64,000 bases of DNA. Origin: Delphinus delphis (lineage: Eukaryota; Chordata; Mammalia; Artiodactyla; Delphinidae). Of the stretch, positions 47,680 through 59,717 are shown in pieces. Made by a program: the position numbers and the translations under genes. How positions within the stretch are numbered: position 1 is the first letter of the stretch; every line of letters starts with the position of its first letter. The notes under the pieces are model-generated. The model ran no database searches and was not told the DNA's origin. It saw nothing but the letters and a program-made list of their open reading frames with translations. The stretch is from the NCBI RefSeq assembly GCF_949987515.2, contig NC_082697.1, positions 23,443,730-23,507,729 of the forward strand. Direction: 5' to 3'.

Positions 47680-48400
47680 ATAGTAATAGCTAACAATTAT
47701 TGAGCACTTTCTCTTTGCTGTGCACTTTATAAGCACCATTTCAGTTTTATGTTTTACAGCAATCTTACCCATGAAATCCTATCCTCATTTTACAGATGGA
47801 GAAACTAAGGATCAGAGAAGTTAGTATATTAGTTTCCTATAGCTGCTGTAACAACTTAGCACAAACTTGGTGACTTAAAATAATAGAACTTTATTCTCAT
47901 ACTTCTGGAGGCTAGAAATCATTTTCACTAGGCTGAAATCAAGATGTTAACAGGGCCATGCTCTAGGGAAGAACCTGTTCTTTGCCCCTTTCTAGCTTTA
48001 GGTGGCTGCTGGCATTCCTTGGCTTGTGGCCACATCACTCCAATCTCTGCCTCTGTGGGCACATTGCATTCTCCTCTTCTATCTGGGTCTAAGCACCCTC
48101 TTCCACCCTCTTATAAGGGTGCATGTGATTACAATTAGGGCCCACCTGGAAATCCAGGATAATCTTCCCATCTGAAGATCCTTAACCTAATCACAGCTGT
48201 AAAGTCCTTTTTTGCTATATAAGGTAACATTCACAGGTTCCAGGAATTAGGATGTAGATATCTTTTGGGAGACCATTATTTAGCCTACCAGTTAGGTAAC
48301 TGAACCAGACTTACACAGTAAATATGAGAGCCTGGATTGGAACCCAAACTTGCCAGATTCTAGAGCCCATGCTCTTAATCACTACTGTGTACTGCCTGAA
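47680..48400 (-). mobile_element. MIR split by a solo LTR
   Basis: The left half (47680-47824) ends 'aaactaaggatcagagaag'. The right half (48296-48400) resumes within the same consensus with 'gcccatgctcttaatcacta'. The LTR at 47825-48290 is the younger insertion. Confidence 0.85.
47825..48290. mobile_element. Ancient solo LTR (ERVL/MaLR class by TSD), inserted in a MIR
   Basis: A 466-bp element starting 'tatattagtttcctatagct' and ending 'tagcctacca', flanked by the 5-bp duplication gttag (47820-47824 and 48291-48295). The flanks are two halves of one MIR. A length near 460 bp, decayed TG...CA ends and a 5-bp TSD fit a solo LTR. I recognise it as a common mammalian repeat but cannot assign a subfamily. 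There are no internal viral genes. Confidence 0.65.
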
Positions 48401-48589
48401 AAGTCGTTGCTAAAAACTGTGGTTCTAGCATTAGCATTAAGATTTTAAAAGTGTTTACTTCTTCCCCAAACTTGCATTATATTACTGTCATATAACTCAG
48501 AACCTGTGAGTGCTTAAGCATCTCTGGTCCTGACTCCTTCAGTTAAATTACTAGAAGGAAGAGATTGTATTTTTTTTCCATTAAAAAAA

Positions 48590-49150
48590 ATGGTGATGTA
48601 ATTCATATACCATAAAATTCAGCATTTTTAATGTGCTTTTCTAGTAAATGCACAATGTTATGCAACCATTTCCACTATCTAATTCTGGGACATTTTCATC
48701 ACCTCAGAAAGAAAGCCCATGGTCGTTAGCAGTCATTCCCCATTCCCCTTTCCCCCAGCCCTTGGTAACCACTACTCTACTTTCTGTCTCTGTGGATTTA
48801 CCTATTCTGGGCATTCCATATAAATGGAATCATATAATATGTGGTCTTTCGTGTCTGGTTTCTTTTACTTAGCATAATGTTTTCAAGGTTCATCCATGTT
48901 GTAGCATGTTTCAGTACTTCATACTTTTTATGGATAATCTATTGTATGGATATACCCCATATTATTATCCATTCATCAGTTGATTGACATTTGGGCTGTT
49001 TCCATTTTTGGCTTTTTTGAATAATGCTGCTGTGAACATTCATGTACAGGTTTTTATCTGAACATATGTTTTCAGTTCTCTTGGGTATATACCTAAGAGT
49101 GGAATTGCTGGGTCATATGGTATGCTATGTTTAGCTTTTTAAGCAACTCA
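48590..49150 (-). mobile_element. L1M 3' region, minus strand
   Basis: A long antisense stretch with 'cccagcccttggtaaccact', 'cataatgttttcaaggttca', 'gtgggtatatacctaag'-like and 'attgctgggtcatatggt' phrases. It is the same segment type as at 60368. Confidence 0.85.
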
Positions 49151-49309
49151 GATATTGTAATTTATATAAAATTATTTGAATTCCTACTGTGACATCCATT
49201 GTTCATTTGTTTATAATGAAATAACATTCTCATAATTTGTAGTCTTAATCATATTTCTCATCTTATTGCCAAATAAATATTTATACCTGCAATTTTTGAC
49301 AGTAAAGAG

Positions 49310-49460
49310 AAAGGATGGTGTGGTATAATGGAAGGAGTTCTGGCCAGCCTGGCCACTCTCTGGGTGAGCTTGAGTAAGTCAAATCACCTCATCTCTCTGG
49401 GGAGGAGAGCTTGATGATTTCTAAATTCTCTTCCAGACTTAACATTTGCAACTCTGTGAA
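49310..49460 (+). mobile_element. MIR-like fragment
   Basis: 'ggtgtggtataatggaagga' and 'caaatcacctcatctctctg' fit a decayed sense MIR. Confidence 0.55.
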
Positions 49461-49604
49461 AGTCTGAAAAGCTAGCCTTGTGTTAAATCCCAGAGCTTGT
49501 GTTCTATTTTTTTAGCAGTTAATCATTCTCTGTCTGATTTCTGTTCCCAGACACAAACAAGGTTTTACCCATCTATCCAACCATTTTATTGTGGTCTGCT
49601 AGTT

Positions 49605-49880
49605 TCCAGGTACTCTGCTAGGCACTAGAGATACAAAGATGACAAAGATATTGTCCCTGACTCCCCAGTCTAGTAGGAGAAGACAAACATATAAACAGGT
49701 AATTATAATATTAAGAGATTATGATATTTAAAAATTGCTCTGCCCAGAGGAGAAAAGCTTGGGGTAGATGACATTTGGTTTGTATCTTTTCGGATGAGTG
49801 TTTGCTAGACAGGAACATTCTGGGCAGAGGAATGGCGTGGGTAAAGGCAGTGTTCTGTGAGAGAACAAGAGCATGTTTGC
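49605..49880 (-). mobile_element. L2 fragment
   Basis: 'ccaggtactctgctaggcac', 'ttgtccctgactccccagtc' and 'gaggaatggcgtgggtaaag' are antisense L2. Confidence 0.75.
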
Positions 49881-51824
49881 CTTTGTTTGGTGGCTTTTTT
49901 CCTCTTTCTCCTGCAGTGGTGAAAACACTGTCCAGACTAGCTCCATTTTGAGATCCTTCTGTGTGTCCAGTATTCACAGGCTCATCGACTCAAAAGTCTG
50001 CAAAATAACACATTTTGTCAAAGTCCTGGCCACCTATAGGTCTTCTTCCCTGTTTTTTAAGGGCACTTCAGACTCAGTTTCTGAGTCAGGAGATTTCACT
50101 GAATGGCTAAGGAGCCTTGATCAAGATTTGGGTTTTCTCCATAGTAGCAGCTTAGTTCGGGCTCTTGAAAATGCCCTTTTGTCCCCCTAAGGGTTTTAGT
50201 TACATAAAAATACTAGGAACGTGAAATTCTACAATATGATCAGCACAGCACAAACTAAATTTCTAACCTTTGACTAGAAACATATATGGAAGGCTTTGTG
50301 TTTTAAACTGCCCCCTTCCCAGCCTCCTAGGCTTCATGAGAGGTCATTGTACAGCTCTTTCCATGGTCCCTGTTCTCTTCCTTTTTACTGGAGGGCAAAA
50401 CTAGGGCAGAGAAATAATTTTTATTCACTTCTGAAAGGTTACAGTAATAAAGAAACTCTTGTTAACATCAGAGAACGTTGCAGCCAAGAGTTTTCACAGT
50501 CTGGCATTGTTTATTTTACATGTAATTTGGAACCTTCTGCACTCTTAAAATATTGGCACAAAAATGTTTTAACTGTTGAAGTGCTTCATTGCATGCCGTG
50601 GTAGTGTGGTGTGAGAGAGGCAGCAGGGCTCTGGAGAGCGGCTTGCCCTGTTCCTTGGAAAGAGAAATGGGGTAGGTGTATGTGTATGTGTGCAGGTACA
50701 CATTCGCTTGTGTATATATGAGTCTCTCTGCACTGAGAATTAAGAACTTTCTCTGCCCTGATGAACTTCTATGCTTCCTTTGATTTAACAATGAGAATGA
50801 TGTAACAATCCTGCTTTCCTATTGCCATGGCTGCCAGAAAGTATAGAGCTTCCCTTATTTGGGTATTTTGATATAATTATTCATTATCCCCTTTCTCTCA
50901 CACACACTTTGTTAACACTTTTCTTTTACTTTTATCCATCAAAGGATTGTTGTTGTTGTCTTGTTAGGTCGAAATTAAGATTTGAAAACAATTGCAGAAG
51001 GATCACACGTGTTAAATGGGAAGACTGCTAGGCTGGCGACTGGGCTTCCTTAGTTCCAGGCCCAACTTTCCTTCCAGAGTTTGGAGGACCTGCTCCTTCC
51101 GCCATCTCTTTCTTGTCCTGGAGCCTTAATATAGAGCTATATATTAACCTGACCCTTGCTAAGACCCAGGGATTCCCCAGGGCTGACTATGCACTCTAAC
51201 CTGTCTGGTCTGGGGACAGTAGCCTGGTGCCGCATAAGCTCTTCTTCCTCCAAATCTGACACTTTGTTCCTTAGCCTCCAAAATGGAACCTTAGCAAACG
51301 AGGCAGAGGTTACCCCCACCAGGTGAGCTCTGCAGAGCTATCTCCAGGCCAGGCCCTTCTCTAGGGACCTCCAGCAGGGGGCTCCTTCCCTTGCAGGAGT
51401 TCCACTCCAGCTCTGAGAAAAGGATGCTCTGCTGGTATGTATACCATGACCACCATGCCCTGCTCGCACAGGCTGTAGACTTTCTGTCACAGCCAGCCAG
51501 GGGATCCCACACCCTCTGGCCTGGATCCACTTTCAGTGCCCACCAACAGAAGATGAAGTGCTCAGGACCTTGCAGTCTTTCTTTGCTCAGAGAGATCTCT
51601 GTTCCCTTTTGGAAGACCCTTGCCTTTGGCTTCTTGATCCACGAGAGCAGTCCCTGTGGTGGAGGATCCGGATGAGTACATGCATATGCAATTTGGGGCT
51701 GAGGAGACAGGCCTTTCCCCAACAACCTAGTGAGAGCCCATGTGTCCTGCTCTTCACCTCTAAGGTATGGGTACTTTGTGCTAAACTCTCCAAAGACCGT
51801 TTTCCCAAGCAGTTACCTCCCATC

Positions 51825-51990
51825 ACATGGGCTTTGGAGCCAGACAGACCTGGGTGCTAATCCCTGCTTTGCCATAGTGCGGCCTTGAGACTCTGGGCAA
51901 GTCTCTTTACCTCGCATTTCTTTCTCTATAAGCCACACATAGTCTGACTTAAACAATATGATGGTAGTGAAGACTTAGCACAGTACTTGG
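51825..51990 (+). mobile_element. MIR
   Basis: 'ctttggagccagacagacct', 'actctgggcaagtctcttta' and 'agcacagtacttggcacatt' give sense MIR. Confidence 0.82.
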
Positions 51991-52039
51991 CACATTTTAG
52001 TGCCACTTGGTAAAATAAGGCACTGTATTTGGACCTTTT

Positions 52040-52215
52040 CTACAGCACCTAGCATAGGCTGCCTTATTTCAAAATTTGTGTACACATCCGTCATGCCCCA
52101 CTGGATTCTGCCTCGCTGGAGGATGGAGATCATATCTTTCGTCTTTGTATCACCCGTTTGCCTGGCATGGGTCATGTGCATAGCAGGCCCTCAGTCGATG
52201 TTAGCTGAACCTGTT
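52040..52215 (+). mobile_element. L2 3' end
   Basis: 'gaggatggagatcatatctt' and 'ataggccctcagtcgatgtt'-type sequence is sense L2. Confidence 0.65.
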
Positions 52216-52479
52216 AGGATGACTTGGACAGATAGGGCAGGCATGAATGTTTTAGTTTCTCCATCTGAACCTGGGGAAATAGTAACCCCTTATTTTGGAG
52301 CCTTTGAGGACAATTTAAAACGATATGTGTGAAGTGTTTGGAGTCCTTTGAAAGGAAGGTACTGGGGAAATCAATGGTGTTTTTGCTGTTCTTAGGAAAG
52401 CCTTTGTGGTTCCCAGCGAATAAATTACTTGTAGTGAGTTTTCTAACACCTCCTGCTCTGCTCTGTTCACTGAGGCTTT

Positions 52480-52502
52480 TAAATAAATAAATAAATAAAA
52501 TA
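52480..52502. repeat. (AAAT)n short repeat
   Basis: 'taaataaataaataaataaa', a short tetranucleotide repeat without an attached SINE. Confidence 0.75.
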
Positions 52503-53564
52503 ACTGCTGTAATGCTTCTTTGCTCTGACTTATAAAGAGATATAATTTTGGTTTTGGACTTTTGACCCCTTTCTGCTCCCAGGAGAGAAATTTCTATCAG
52601 AATAATAAAAGGTGTAAACTGTGTGTGTTGCCCCTTTTCTGGGCCTCGGGTAGTTCAGCTGCTGGGGTTAAGAATCAACGGGCTTGTGGTTTGTACCTGG
52701 TTATGGGGCAAGTAGGAGACGATTCCCATTAAGCACTCCATGGCATTCTCAGTGTCTCCCACACTACTTCTTTTCATCCCTGTCCTATGCCCTTTTGCTA
52801 AAATTCTTCAAATTTCACATGAACTCTATTTTCTTTGGTATTTTGAGCATACTTGTTTATGGCTATACCTCTTCTCTTTCAAAGACAGAAGATGTTTATC
52901 ATCTGCTGTGCTTTAGGTCCCCAGCTGAGTTGCCTGGCAAAGAGGATCCTCCCTCTAGAGGAAACAGGATGGGAAAGTTGAAAAACCACTCACTAGTCTT
53001 AGAGCTGGAAGATCAGGGAATTAAAACTTGGTCCTACCGTTAATCAGCAGGTTCAGATGAAGAACCTGGACCAGGTTATTCCTAAGGGCCCCTTCCAGCT
53101 CAGACAAAAATCTGTGAGATAAGAATTTTCCAACCCTGGGGAGAATTTACAAGAGTGAACAGTAGTTTGCCACACTTCCCACTTGTTCTCCAAGCCTCTC
53201 TTGCCTTGTAGCCCTGGATGACTATCTCTGTCCCTAATATCCTTAGCTCAAAGGCCCATGAGAGACTAGAGTGATTTGGGGACAGATGTGGGTTCAAACA
53301 TGCTAGAGTAGTCTGGTTTGAAGCAGTGGGTAGATGTGGATGTCAGAAGAATCCCACTTGGTGATGACCCCCAGGGACTGTGTAAAGGAAGTCCAGACTG
53401 CTCTGGCTGGTAGCGGGAAGCCCCAGTCAGGGCTAGCCCTAGCTGATCAGATTTGCAAAGCAGTCAGTGTTTATATTTTGTGCCGCTTCAGTGGCTGGCA
53501 ATCCCCTAGAAGCTTGACAGACACAAGGATGATCCTAATTCAGCCTTTTCCAATTGAGGACACT

Positions 53565-53645
53565 AAATCCTGGCAAGGAAAGTGGCTTGTTCAGTGTCAC
53601 ATATTAGTAGCAGGGCAGAGATTAAAACTCACTGCTGGTTCATTT
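53565..53645 (-). mobile_element. MIR-like fragment
   Basis: 'ttgttcagtgtcacatatta' followed by 'gtagcagggcagagattaaa' is antisense MIR-like, directly before an L2 remnant. Confidence 0.55.
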
Positions 53646-53649
53646 TGTT

Positions 53650-53855
53650 GCTCTTTTCATTACATAATCCTATCACCTTTGCCATCATCCTGCCACCTTT
53701 GCCATTCCCTAGAGCTACCATATACACCTTCCATTTTGTCTTCCTGTCTTAAAGACCTCTTTTGGTCCTTTTAAGGTCAGTGTTCCTGTGTCTAGTGCAG
53801 TGCTTCGTACATAATAGGCCCTTATCAGATGTTAGTGAATGAGTGAGTGAACTCA
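53650..53855 (+). mobile_element. L2 3' end fragment
   Basis: 'ctagtgcagtgcttcgtaca' and 'tgttagtgaatgagtgagtg' are sense L2. A 'ccacctttgccat'-like short repeat lies at 53678-53706. Confidence 0.6.
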
Positions 53856-54519
53856 GAGTCTTTTCCTGACTCCTTAGAATCAGCTCCCTATTGCTGCCTT
53901 TCCTGATAAACTGACGCTAAATTGTTGATGGATGTTAATGTTTTAATGGTCCCTGATAACATTTGCACTTGAATGGGGGGCTTCTTGTAACTAGTGTTTT
54001 TGGAAGGAGGAGTGATTGGAGAGTAGCACTGGAGAGCTCTTGGGGTCAGGGAGGATTGATGATGCCCCCCACTCCATGTCCTACCACAGAGTAGGCAGCT
54101 GTCTGCTCTTTTCCCCTGTGGGTTTAACCTGGCACTGGGCACTACCAGAGGGCGATGGTTCTCCTAAGATTGGGATACCTATGTGAAAAAAAGTTCTGGA
54201 AGCCAAGATGTCAGACCCAGGATACATTAGAGCTATACATTGATTGCAGCTGCCCTGGATGTGCTGTGAGTATTTCTGGATCCATTGGTGAGACAGCTGC
54301 AACACTCCTTTTCCCGATCATTTCCCTAAATGCTGGCTGAATGATGCTGTGGGGTTGGTTAGAGCTGAAAGGGCCTAGCTGGAAGGCAAGCAGTTCTTTT
54401 TCCATGTTGATTGCCGTCTATTTAGCTGATCTTTTCTGAGTGTCAGCCATATGTGCCGTAAACATGACATCTCTGATGCTCAAAGGAGCGGGAAAAACTA
54501 CAAGGAGCCCTTCATTAAA

Positions 54520-55025
54520 ACAACCACTATCAGGACTTCAGTTGTCTTACGCTCAGAACAGGTCCTGACCTCTCACCTGAACTCACTGTAGGCTACTTCA
54601 CTGGTCCCCCTGCCTCTTGACTCTTCATCTCAGTTCCATCCTGCAAATCATTTAACAGCCTGGCTTATCTTCCTGAACAATACTCATGTCAAATACTCAT
54701 CACACAGAAACCCACAGCGGCTGCCCGGTGCTGGCTAGGTGTGTGCCATCCCCCTTAACCTGTCCTCGAGGCTCCTTGTGGTTCACCATCATTTTCTTTT
54801 CTGCCTGCCCCACTTTTCTTCCAGTCTCTGCCTGTCCATAGTCTACTGTCTCCTCTTGAAATCTTCCCTAACTCATCCAGATTTACATTTGTGTGTTACT
54901 CTACCAGTGTGATTATAAATTTCTCAAGTGCAAGAATCATGGGGCGTCCTTGAGTTAACCTCCTTAGGGCCCAGCACAGAGCAAGGCACATTGTAAGTAC
55001 ACAGGAAATGCTTCTTGATTTGATT
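54520..55025 (+). mobile_element. L2 3' region
   Basis: 'ctcctcttgaaatcttccct', 'gtgattataaatttctcaag' and 'acacaggaaatgcttcttga' fit sense L2. Confidence 0.72.
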
Positions 55026-55179
55026 TAAGAAGTAATTTTGTTGCATTGCAAGGGACTCCAAGGGGAATGAAGCCCTTGAAGTAAATGAAGTAAAAATAAT
55101 CCTTTCAAAAATTGACACAGGTATTGAGACATCTGTGCTGGGTAAAGTGTATTCTGAATACTATTTTTTCTTGATTAAT

Positions 55180-55725
55180 TTTCCTCAACTATTGCCTTGA
55201 CCCTTTCTCATCTGGCATGGTGGTGCAGAGCATATAGAGGCATGGGGCTTCCCATTTTCCCTTCCTGCAGTCCCCAGATGCCTTGTACCATCATGAAGTG
55301 TTCACTCAGTGCCTGCCATGTGCTGGGGACACAGATGGGACCATGTGGCCGTGTCCTTCAGGAATTTGTAGTAAAGCTTCCATCAAACATCCCTGGTTCT
55401 GTTCTTGAGTCATTTCCCTACCTTCACGTCAGTGCTTGCCAACTGTTAGCAGCAGTAGGCTCCCACCCTATCCCCACATCTGTACACCAGACACAGGCCC
55501 TTCCAATCTTAGGGACCTTGAATGATAGGGTTAGGGTAATAACACTAAATTACTATCTAGCATCCTATATATTTTATTTTGCTTATTGTGACCCTTCCTC
55601 CCTCCCTAGAATGTAAGCTCTAGGAGTTCAGGAATTACCTCTCGTTTATTGCTGTAGCCTCAACTCCCAGAGCAGTGCTTGGTGCATGGTTAGCACGCAT
55701 ATACATTTGTTGAATGATGACGGCA
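55180..55725 (+). mobile_element. L2-related sequence with clear 3' end
   Basis: 'agaatgtaagctctaggagt' and 'acatttgttgaatgatgacg' give a clear sense L2 terminus at about 55575-55725. The upstream part is less certain and contains a chance frame of 139 codons. Confidence 0.6.
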
Positions 55726-55799
55726 TTACTGAATTCTTTTTTCCTCGAAGTCCAGCAGCATTATTAATTTGTATGGCGCTATTAAGAATTGTTTTCACT

Positions 55800-55930
55800 C
55801 ATGTATTTATTCAAGGAACATTTTGATCTCTCACCACGTGCTAATCCCTAAATGCTGCTGGTAGAGCGTATGCCATAGAGAAATGATCTTACAGGGTTTA
55901 CAATCTAGTCTTTGCCAAGAAGAGAAATGA
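55800..55930 (-). mobile_element. L2 3' end fragment
   Basis: 'catgtatttattcaaggaac' and 'cttacagggtttacaatcta' are antisense L2. Confidence 0.62.
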
Positions 55931-56179
55931 GGTTGAATCTTTAATAGATTAAGTTCCAAACTAAATAGATGAACAAGTAAGATAGAGTTCACCTGGTTTT
56001 TGTTTCATTTTGTTTTGTTTTAGGTGCAGACTTCCTAGAGAAGCTGGCCCAGAGCAGGGTTGAGAGTGGTGGCAGGATGGCACAGGGAACTAGGCAGCCC
56101 CCAGGTGCTGAAGGGAGGGATGGAGACTGCCAGGCCCTCGTCTCAGGTGAAGGAGTGGGTCCGGTTTCTCACTTCCCTT

Positions 56180-56410
56180 CCAAGGCAGTGTCACGGTGTT
56201 TGAGAGCACGTGGGCACGGAAGCCAGACTGTTTGGGCTCAGGTCCCACCCCAGCTGTGTGACCCTGGGCAAAGTCTTAATCTCTGTGCCTCAGCTTTCTG
56301 TCTGTAAAATAGGGATAGCTATGTTACCTACCTCACCTTACAGCTTTGTGGAGAATAAATGACCTATCATGTGTGAGACTCTCTGAATAGTACCTGGGAC
56401 CGAGATAGGT
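56180..56410 (+). mobile_element. MIR
   Basis: 'cccagctgtgtgaccctggg', 'tctgtgcctcagctttctgt' and 'agtacctgggaccgagatag' give a near-complete sense MIR. Confidence 0.88.
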
Positions 56411-56489
56411 GTTTGCTGTATAAACTTTACTACTTATTGTTAAGCGTTTTTATCTCATGTGATAATGTAAAAAGAAAAAAGAAAGGCAG

Positions 56490-56792
56490 GGGTTTCCTTG
56501 GTGGCGCAGTGGTTGAGAGTCCGCCTGCCAATGCAGGGGACACGGGTTCGAGCCCTGGTCTGGGAGGATCCCACATGCCGCGGAGCAACTGGGCCTGTGA
56601 GCCACAACTACTGAGCCTGCGCATCTGGAGCTTGTGCTCCACAACAAGAGAGGGCACGATAGTGAGAGGCCCGCGCACCGCGATGAAGAGTGGCCCCCGC
56701 TTGCCACAACTGGAGAGGGCCCTCGCACAGAAACAAAGACCCAACACAGCCAAAAATAAAAATAAATAAATTAATTAATTTTCTTTTTAAAA
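56490..56792 (+). mobile_element. CHR-type SINE (hybrid short/long body)
   Basis: This + copy has a head followed by 'gtgagccacaactactgagc' and the long-body 3' part (gcaccgcgatgaagag, agacccaacacagcc). It looks intermediate between the two types. A short TSD, aaaggcag, is at 56482-56489 and 56793-56800. Confidence 0.85.
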
Positions 56793-57021
56793 AAAGGCAG
56801 TTTTGCATAGTTTGAATGGAAAAACTGAGACTCAGAGATTTGTCTTCTAGAGTCACAAGGTGGGGAAATGGAGCTGCTTGGGCCCAGAATTTGCTTAGAT
56901 TTCAGAGTATTTCTTAGGCTGGAGTGGGACTTGAATACAGATCACTAGAGAGAGCATCTCTTTAACAGATACAGCATTCCAGCAGCAGTTTTCTTTTTCC
57001 TTTATAAAATGCTTACCCTTT

Positions 57022-57351
57022 GGGCTTCACTGGTGGTGCAGTGGTTAAGAATCCACCTTCCAATACAAGGGACATGGGTTCGAGCCCTGATCCGGGAAGA
57101 ACCCACATGCCACACAGCAACTAAGCCTGTGTGCCACAACTACTGAGCCTGCACTCTAGAGCCCACGAGACACAACTACTGAATCCTGTGTGCCTAGAGC
57201 CCGTACTCTGCAACAAGAGAAGCCACCACAGTGAGAAGCCCACGCACTGCAATGAAGAGTAGCCCCCGCTCGCTGCAACCAGAGAAAGCCCGTGTGCAGC
57301 AGTGAAGACCCAACACAGCCAAAAATAAATAAATAAATTTATGTTTTTTGA
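57022..57351 (+). mobile_element. CHR-type SINE (long body), perfect TSD
   Basis: A full-length long-body copy in + orientation. The perfect 16-bp TSD aaaatgcttacccttt is at 57006-57021 and 57352-57367. It begins 230 bp after the previous SINE in the same orientation. Confidence 0.94.
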
Positions 57352-57624
57352 AAAATGCTTACCCTTTTAAGAACATTGTACAGAAAAAAGAGGACAAAAA
57401 AGGATTACCCTATAGAGTTGGGGTCACTCTCAGAGCTCAAGGCCAAGTGTCCATTCCGTTTTTCAGGGGGTATTCGGACGTTACTCCTTGGCTTCCTCAT
57501 GACTTGAGCAGGAGTGATCATATCACTCCTACCCAGAATCCAGGCTCAGCCATTCCCAGGATACTGCTGCAAGATTCTATAAGCTATCAGCTGAATGGCA
57601 GTTCTGTTTGAGTCGTAAAAGAAT

Positions 57625-57790
57625 GTTGGACTGCGAGTCAGAATACCTTGTTTCTGTAAACATCTAGAACATTTATGAGCTGAGTGATAATTAGGCAATT
57701 CATCTGACCTTTCTGAGCCTTTGTTTCCTCATCTCTACAGCAGGGAACAGCTTCTTTCTCAGATTACCACAGGGTCAGTATTTTGGAAAT
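57625..57790 (+). mobile_element. MIR fragment
   Basis: 'gactgcgagtcagaatacct' and 'cctttgtttcctcatctcta' resemble sense MIR. Confidence 0.65.
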
Positions 57791-59088
57791 TGTATGGTGC
57801 TGAACAGTAAGCAGTAAGGAAACAGCAGTAAAAGACAAGCATTCTGTGATCCATACAGAACAATGGAAATAGCCACTTTATTGTTCGGAGCTATAGGTTT
57901 TTGTCTGACCTCCTCTGCCCAGCTGGGGTCACCAGTTAACATGTGTGATTCAGTTAATTAGGGTTTTCCATCTCTTTTGCTCCCTCTTACTGCAGAGAAG
58001 GAGAATTCAGGTCTGTTTGATAAAAGGGCTTCCAATCTCAAGATTGGGAAGGGGCTAGATTTTGGATCGTCTGAGAAAATGTTGCTGTCCAGGTAACATG
58101 ATGTCTGTCTTAAAATCGCTGAGTGGGAAAGGACTCTGGCTGGGGCCTGTGAGCTCAGTGTTGCCTCTAGATCCTCTAGGTTGTTTAGATCCTCAGCACC
58201 CAGGAAAAATGACAGTGCCCAGGCTCCATTCACAAAGGACTCTCAAACTTGTTAATTATCCATTTTCAGCTGTTTGGTTATATGTCTGTGCATCTGAGAT
58301 AGCCAGCATTGATGGGGAGCAAGCATCCTCTAGTTCTCCACTGTCTGCAGTCTGCCTAAATTTAATAGAAAATCATTAAAAAAGCAAAGTTGTGCCTGCA
58401 GCTTTTCTGCATTTATAAATACAGTCATGAGGTCCAGGGTGCAATTGGGAGCCTGCAAGTGTCTCTGGAAACCTAGGTGTGTCAGCATCTTCTTGCTGAC
58501 AGAAATCAGACCTCATGGCTGCAGGTAGAATGCAGAGGACCCAGAGGAATGACAGCCACTGACACGTGGTGAACAAATTACTAGGAAAGGGGCTCAGGCT
58601 CCTAGGCCCTGGTGTGCTATACTGCTGCTCTGCTGGAGACGCCTGCGGGCTCAAGCTAAATACACATCTTGCTCATATTACATCTTGTCCAAGTAAGATT
58701 TTCCATTACCACAACATAGGAGACGTTGAGGGCACCGTGACTGCTAAAACCCTACAAGACTGGTTGTCTACACTTAGCGCTGCCAGGGTCAGAAAGTCAT
58801 CAGCCTATGATTGCGTATAACTGTTGGCATTCTTTTTTTCAGCTTTTTTTCAGGCATTCAGTGAAGTCTGATTAGGTGTGAGTCATGGCCTCACCTTCTG
58901 CTCCACATTCACTTCATAATCAAATCCTGTTGATCTTGCTGGACTTTTTCCTCTTTATTCCTTTCGCCACTTACATTAATTCAGTTTCTTACCAACTCTC
59001 ACCTGAGCCATTGCAGCAGCCTCCTCTGGGATTCCTGCCTCCAATCCTTCCCCCAGCTTTGTGGTTTGTACTTGCTGGGTTACTTTTC

Positions 59089-59495
59089 TTTTTTTTCCCT
59101 TATTTATTTATTTGCTGCGCTGGGTCTTCATTGCTGCGCGCGGGCTTTCTCTAGTTGTGGCAAGCAGGGACTACTCTTCATTGTGCTGTGCAGGCTTCTC
59201 ATTGCGGTGGCTTCTCTTGTTGCGGAACATGGGCTCTAGGCGCACGGGCTTCAGTAGTTGCAGCACGAGGGCTCAGTAGTTGCAGTGCATGGGCTCTAGA
59301 GCACGCGGGCTTCAGTAGTTGCAGTGCGTGGACTCAGTAGTTGCGGCTCACAGGCTCCAGAGCACAGGCTCAGTAGTTGTGGCGCACGGGCTTAGTTGCT
59401 CCGCGGCATGTGGGATACTCCCGGACCAGGAATCGAACCTGTGTCCCCTGCATTGGCAGGCAGATTCTTAACCACTGGACCACCAGGGAAGTCCC
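59089..59495 (-). mobile_element. Over-length CHR-type SINE, minus strand, TSD
   Basis: At about 407 bp this copy is roughly 60 bp longer than the other long-body copies, because a 'ggcttcagtagttgcagtgc' type module is present once more. The TSD gggttacttttc is at 59077-59088 and 59496-59507. It sits inside an L2. Confidence 0.92.
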
Positions 59496-59523
59496 GGGTT
59501 ACTTTTCAAAAACAAATCTATCC

Positions 59524-59717
59524 AATAGCACAGGGAACTATATTCAATATCTTGTAATAATATATAATGGAAAAGAATCTGAAAAAGAATATATATATTG
59601 TTAATTATCCATATATATATATTCAGTAATATATATATTACTGAATCACTTTTGCTGTACACCTGAAACTAACACAGCTTCGTAAATCAACTATACTTCA
59701 GTGAAATAACAGTAACA
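59524..59717 (+). mobile_element. Short 5'-truncated L1 3' end with perfect TSD
   Basis: It runs from 'aatagcacagggaactata' to 'aatcaactatacttcagtga' with a short A-rich end. The TSD acaaatctatcc is at 59512-59523 and 59718-59729. It contains an AT-rich self-complementary patch at about 59590-59642. It lies 28 bp after a CHR SINE, within the same L2. Confidence 0.92.

Noticed and set aside
47825..48290. Possible endogenous retrovirus with genes
   Set aside because: Only a single LTR-length element is present, with no internal coding region or partner LTR.
51291..51860. Overlapping frames of 79-144 codons on both strands
   Set aside because: No family similarity recognised. Frames open on both strands point to composition rather than coding.
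53334..53774. 146-codon + strand frame
   Set aside because: It spans MIR and L2 remnants with no known domain. It is a chance frame in intron 7.
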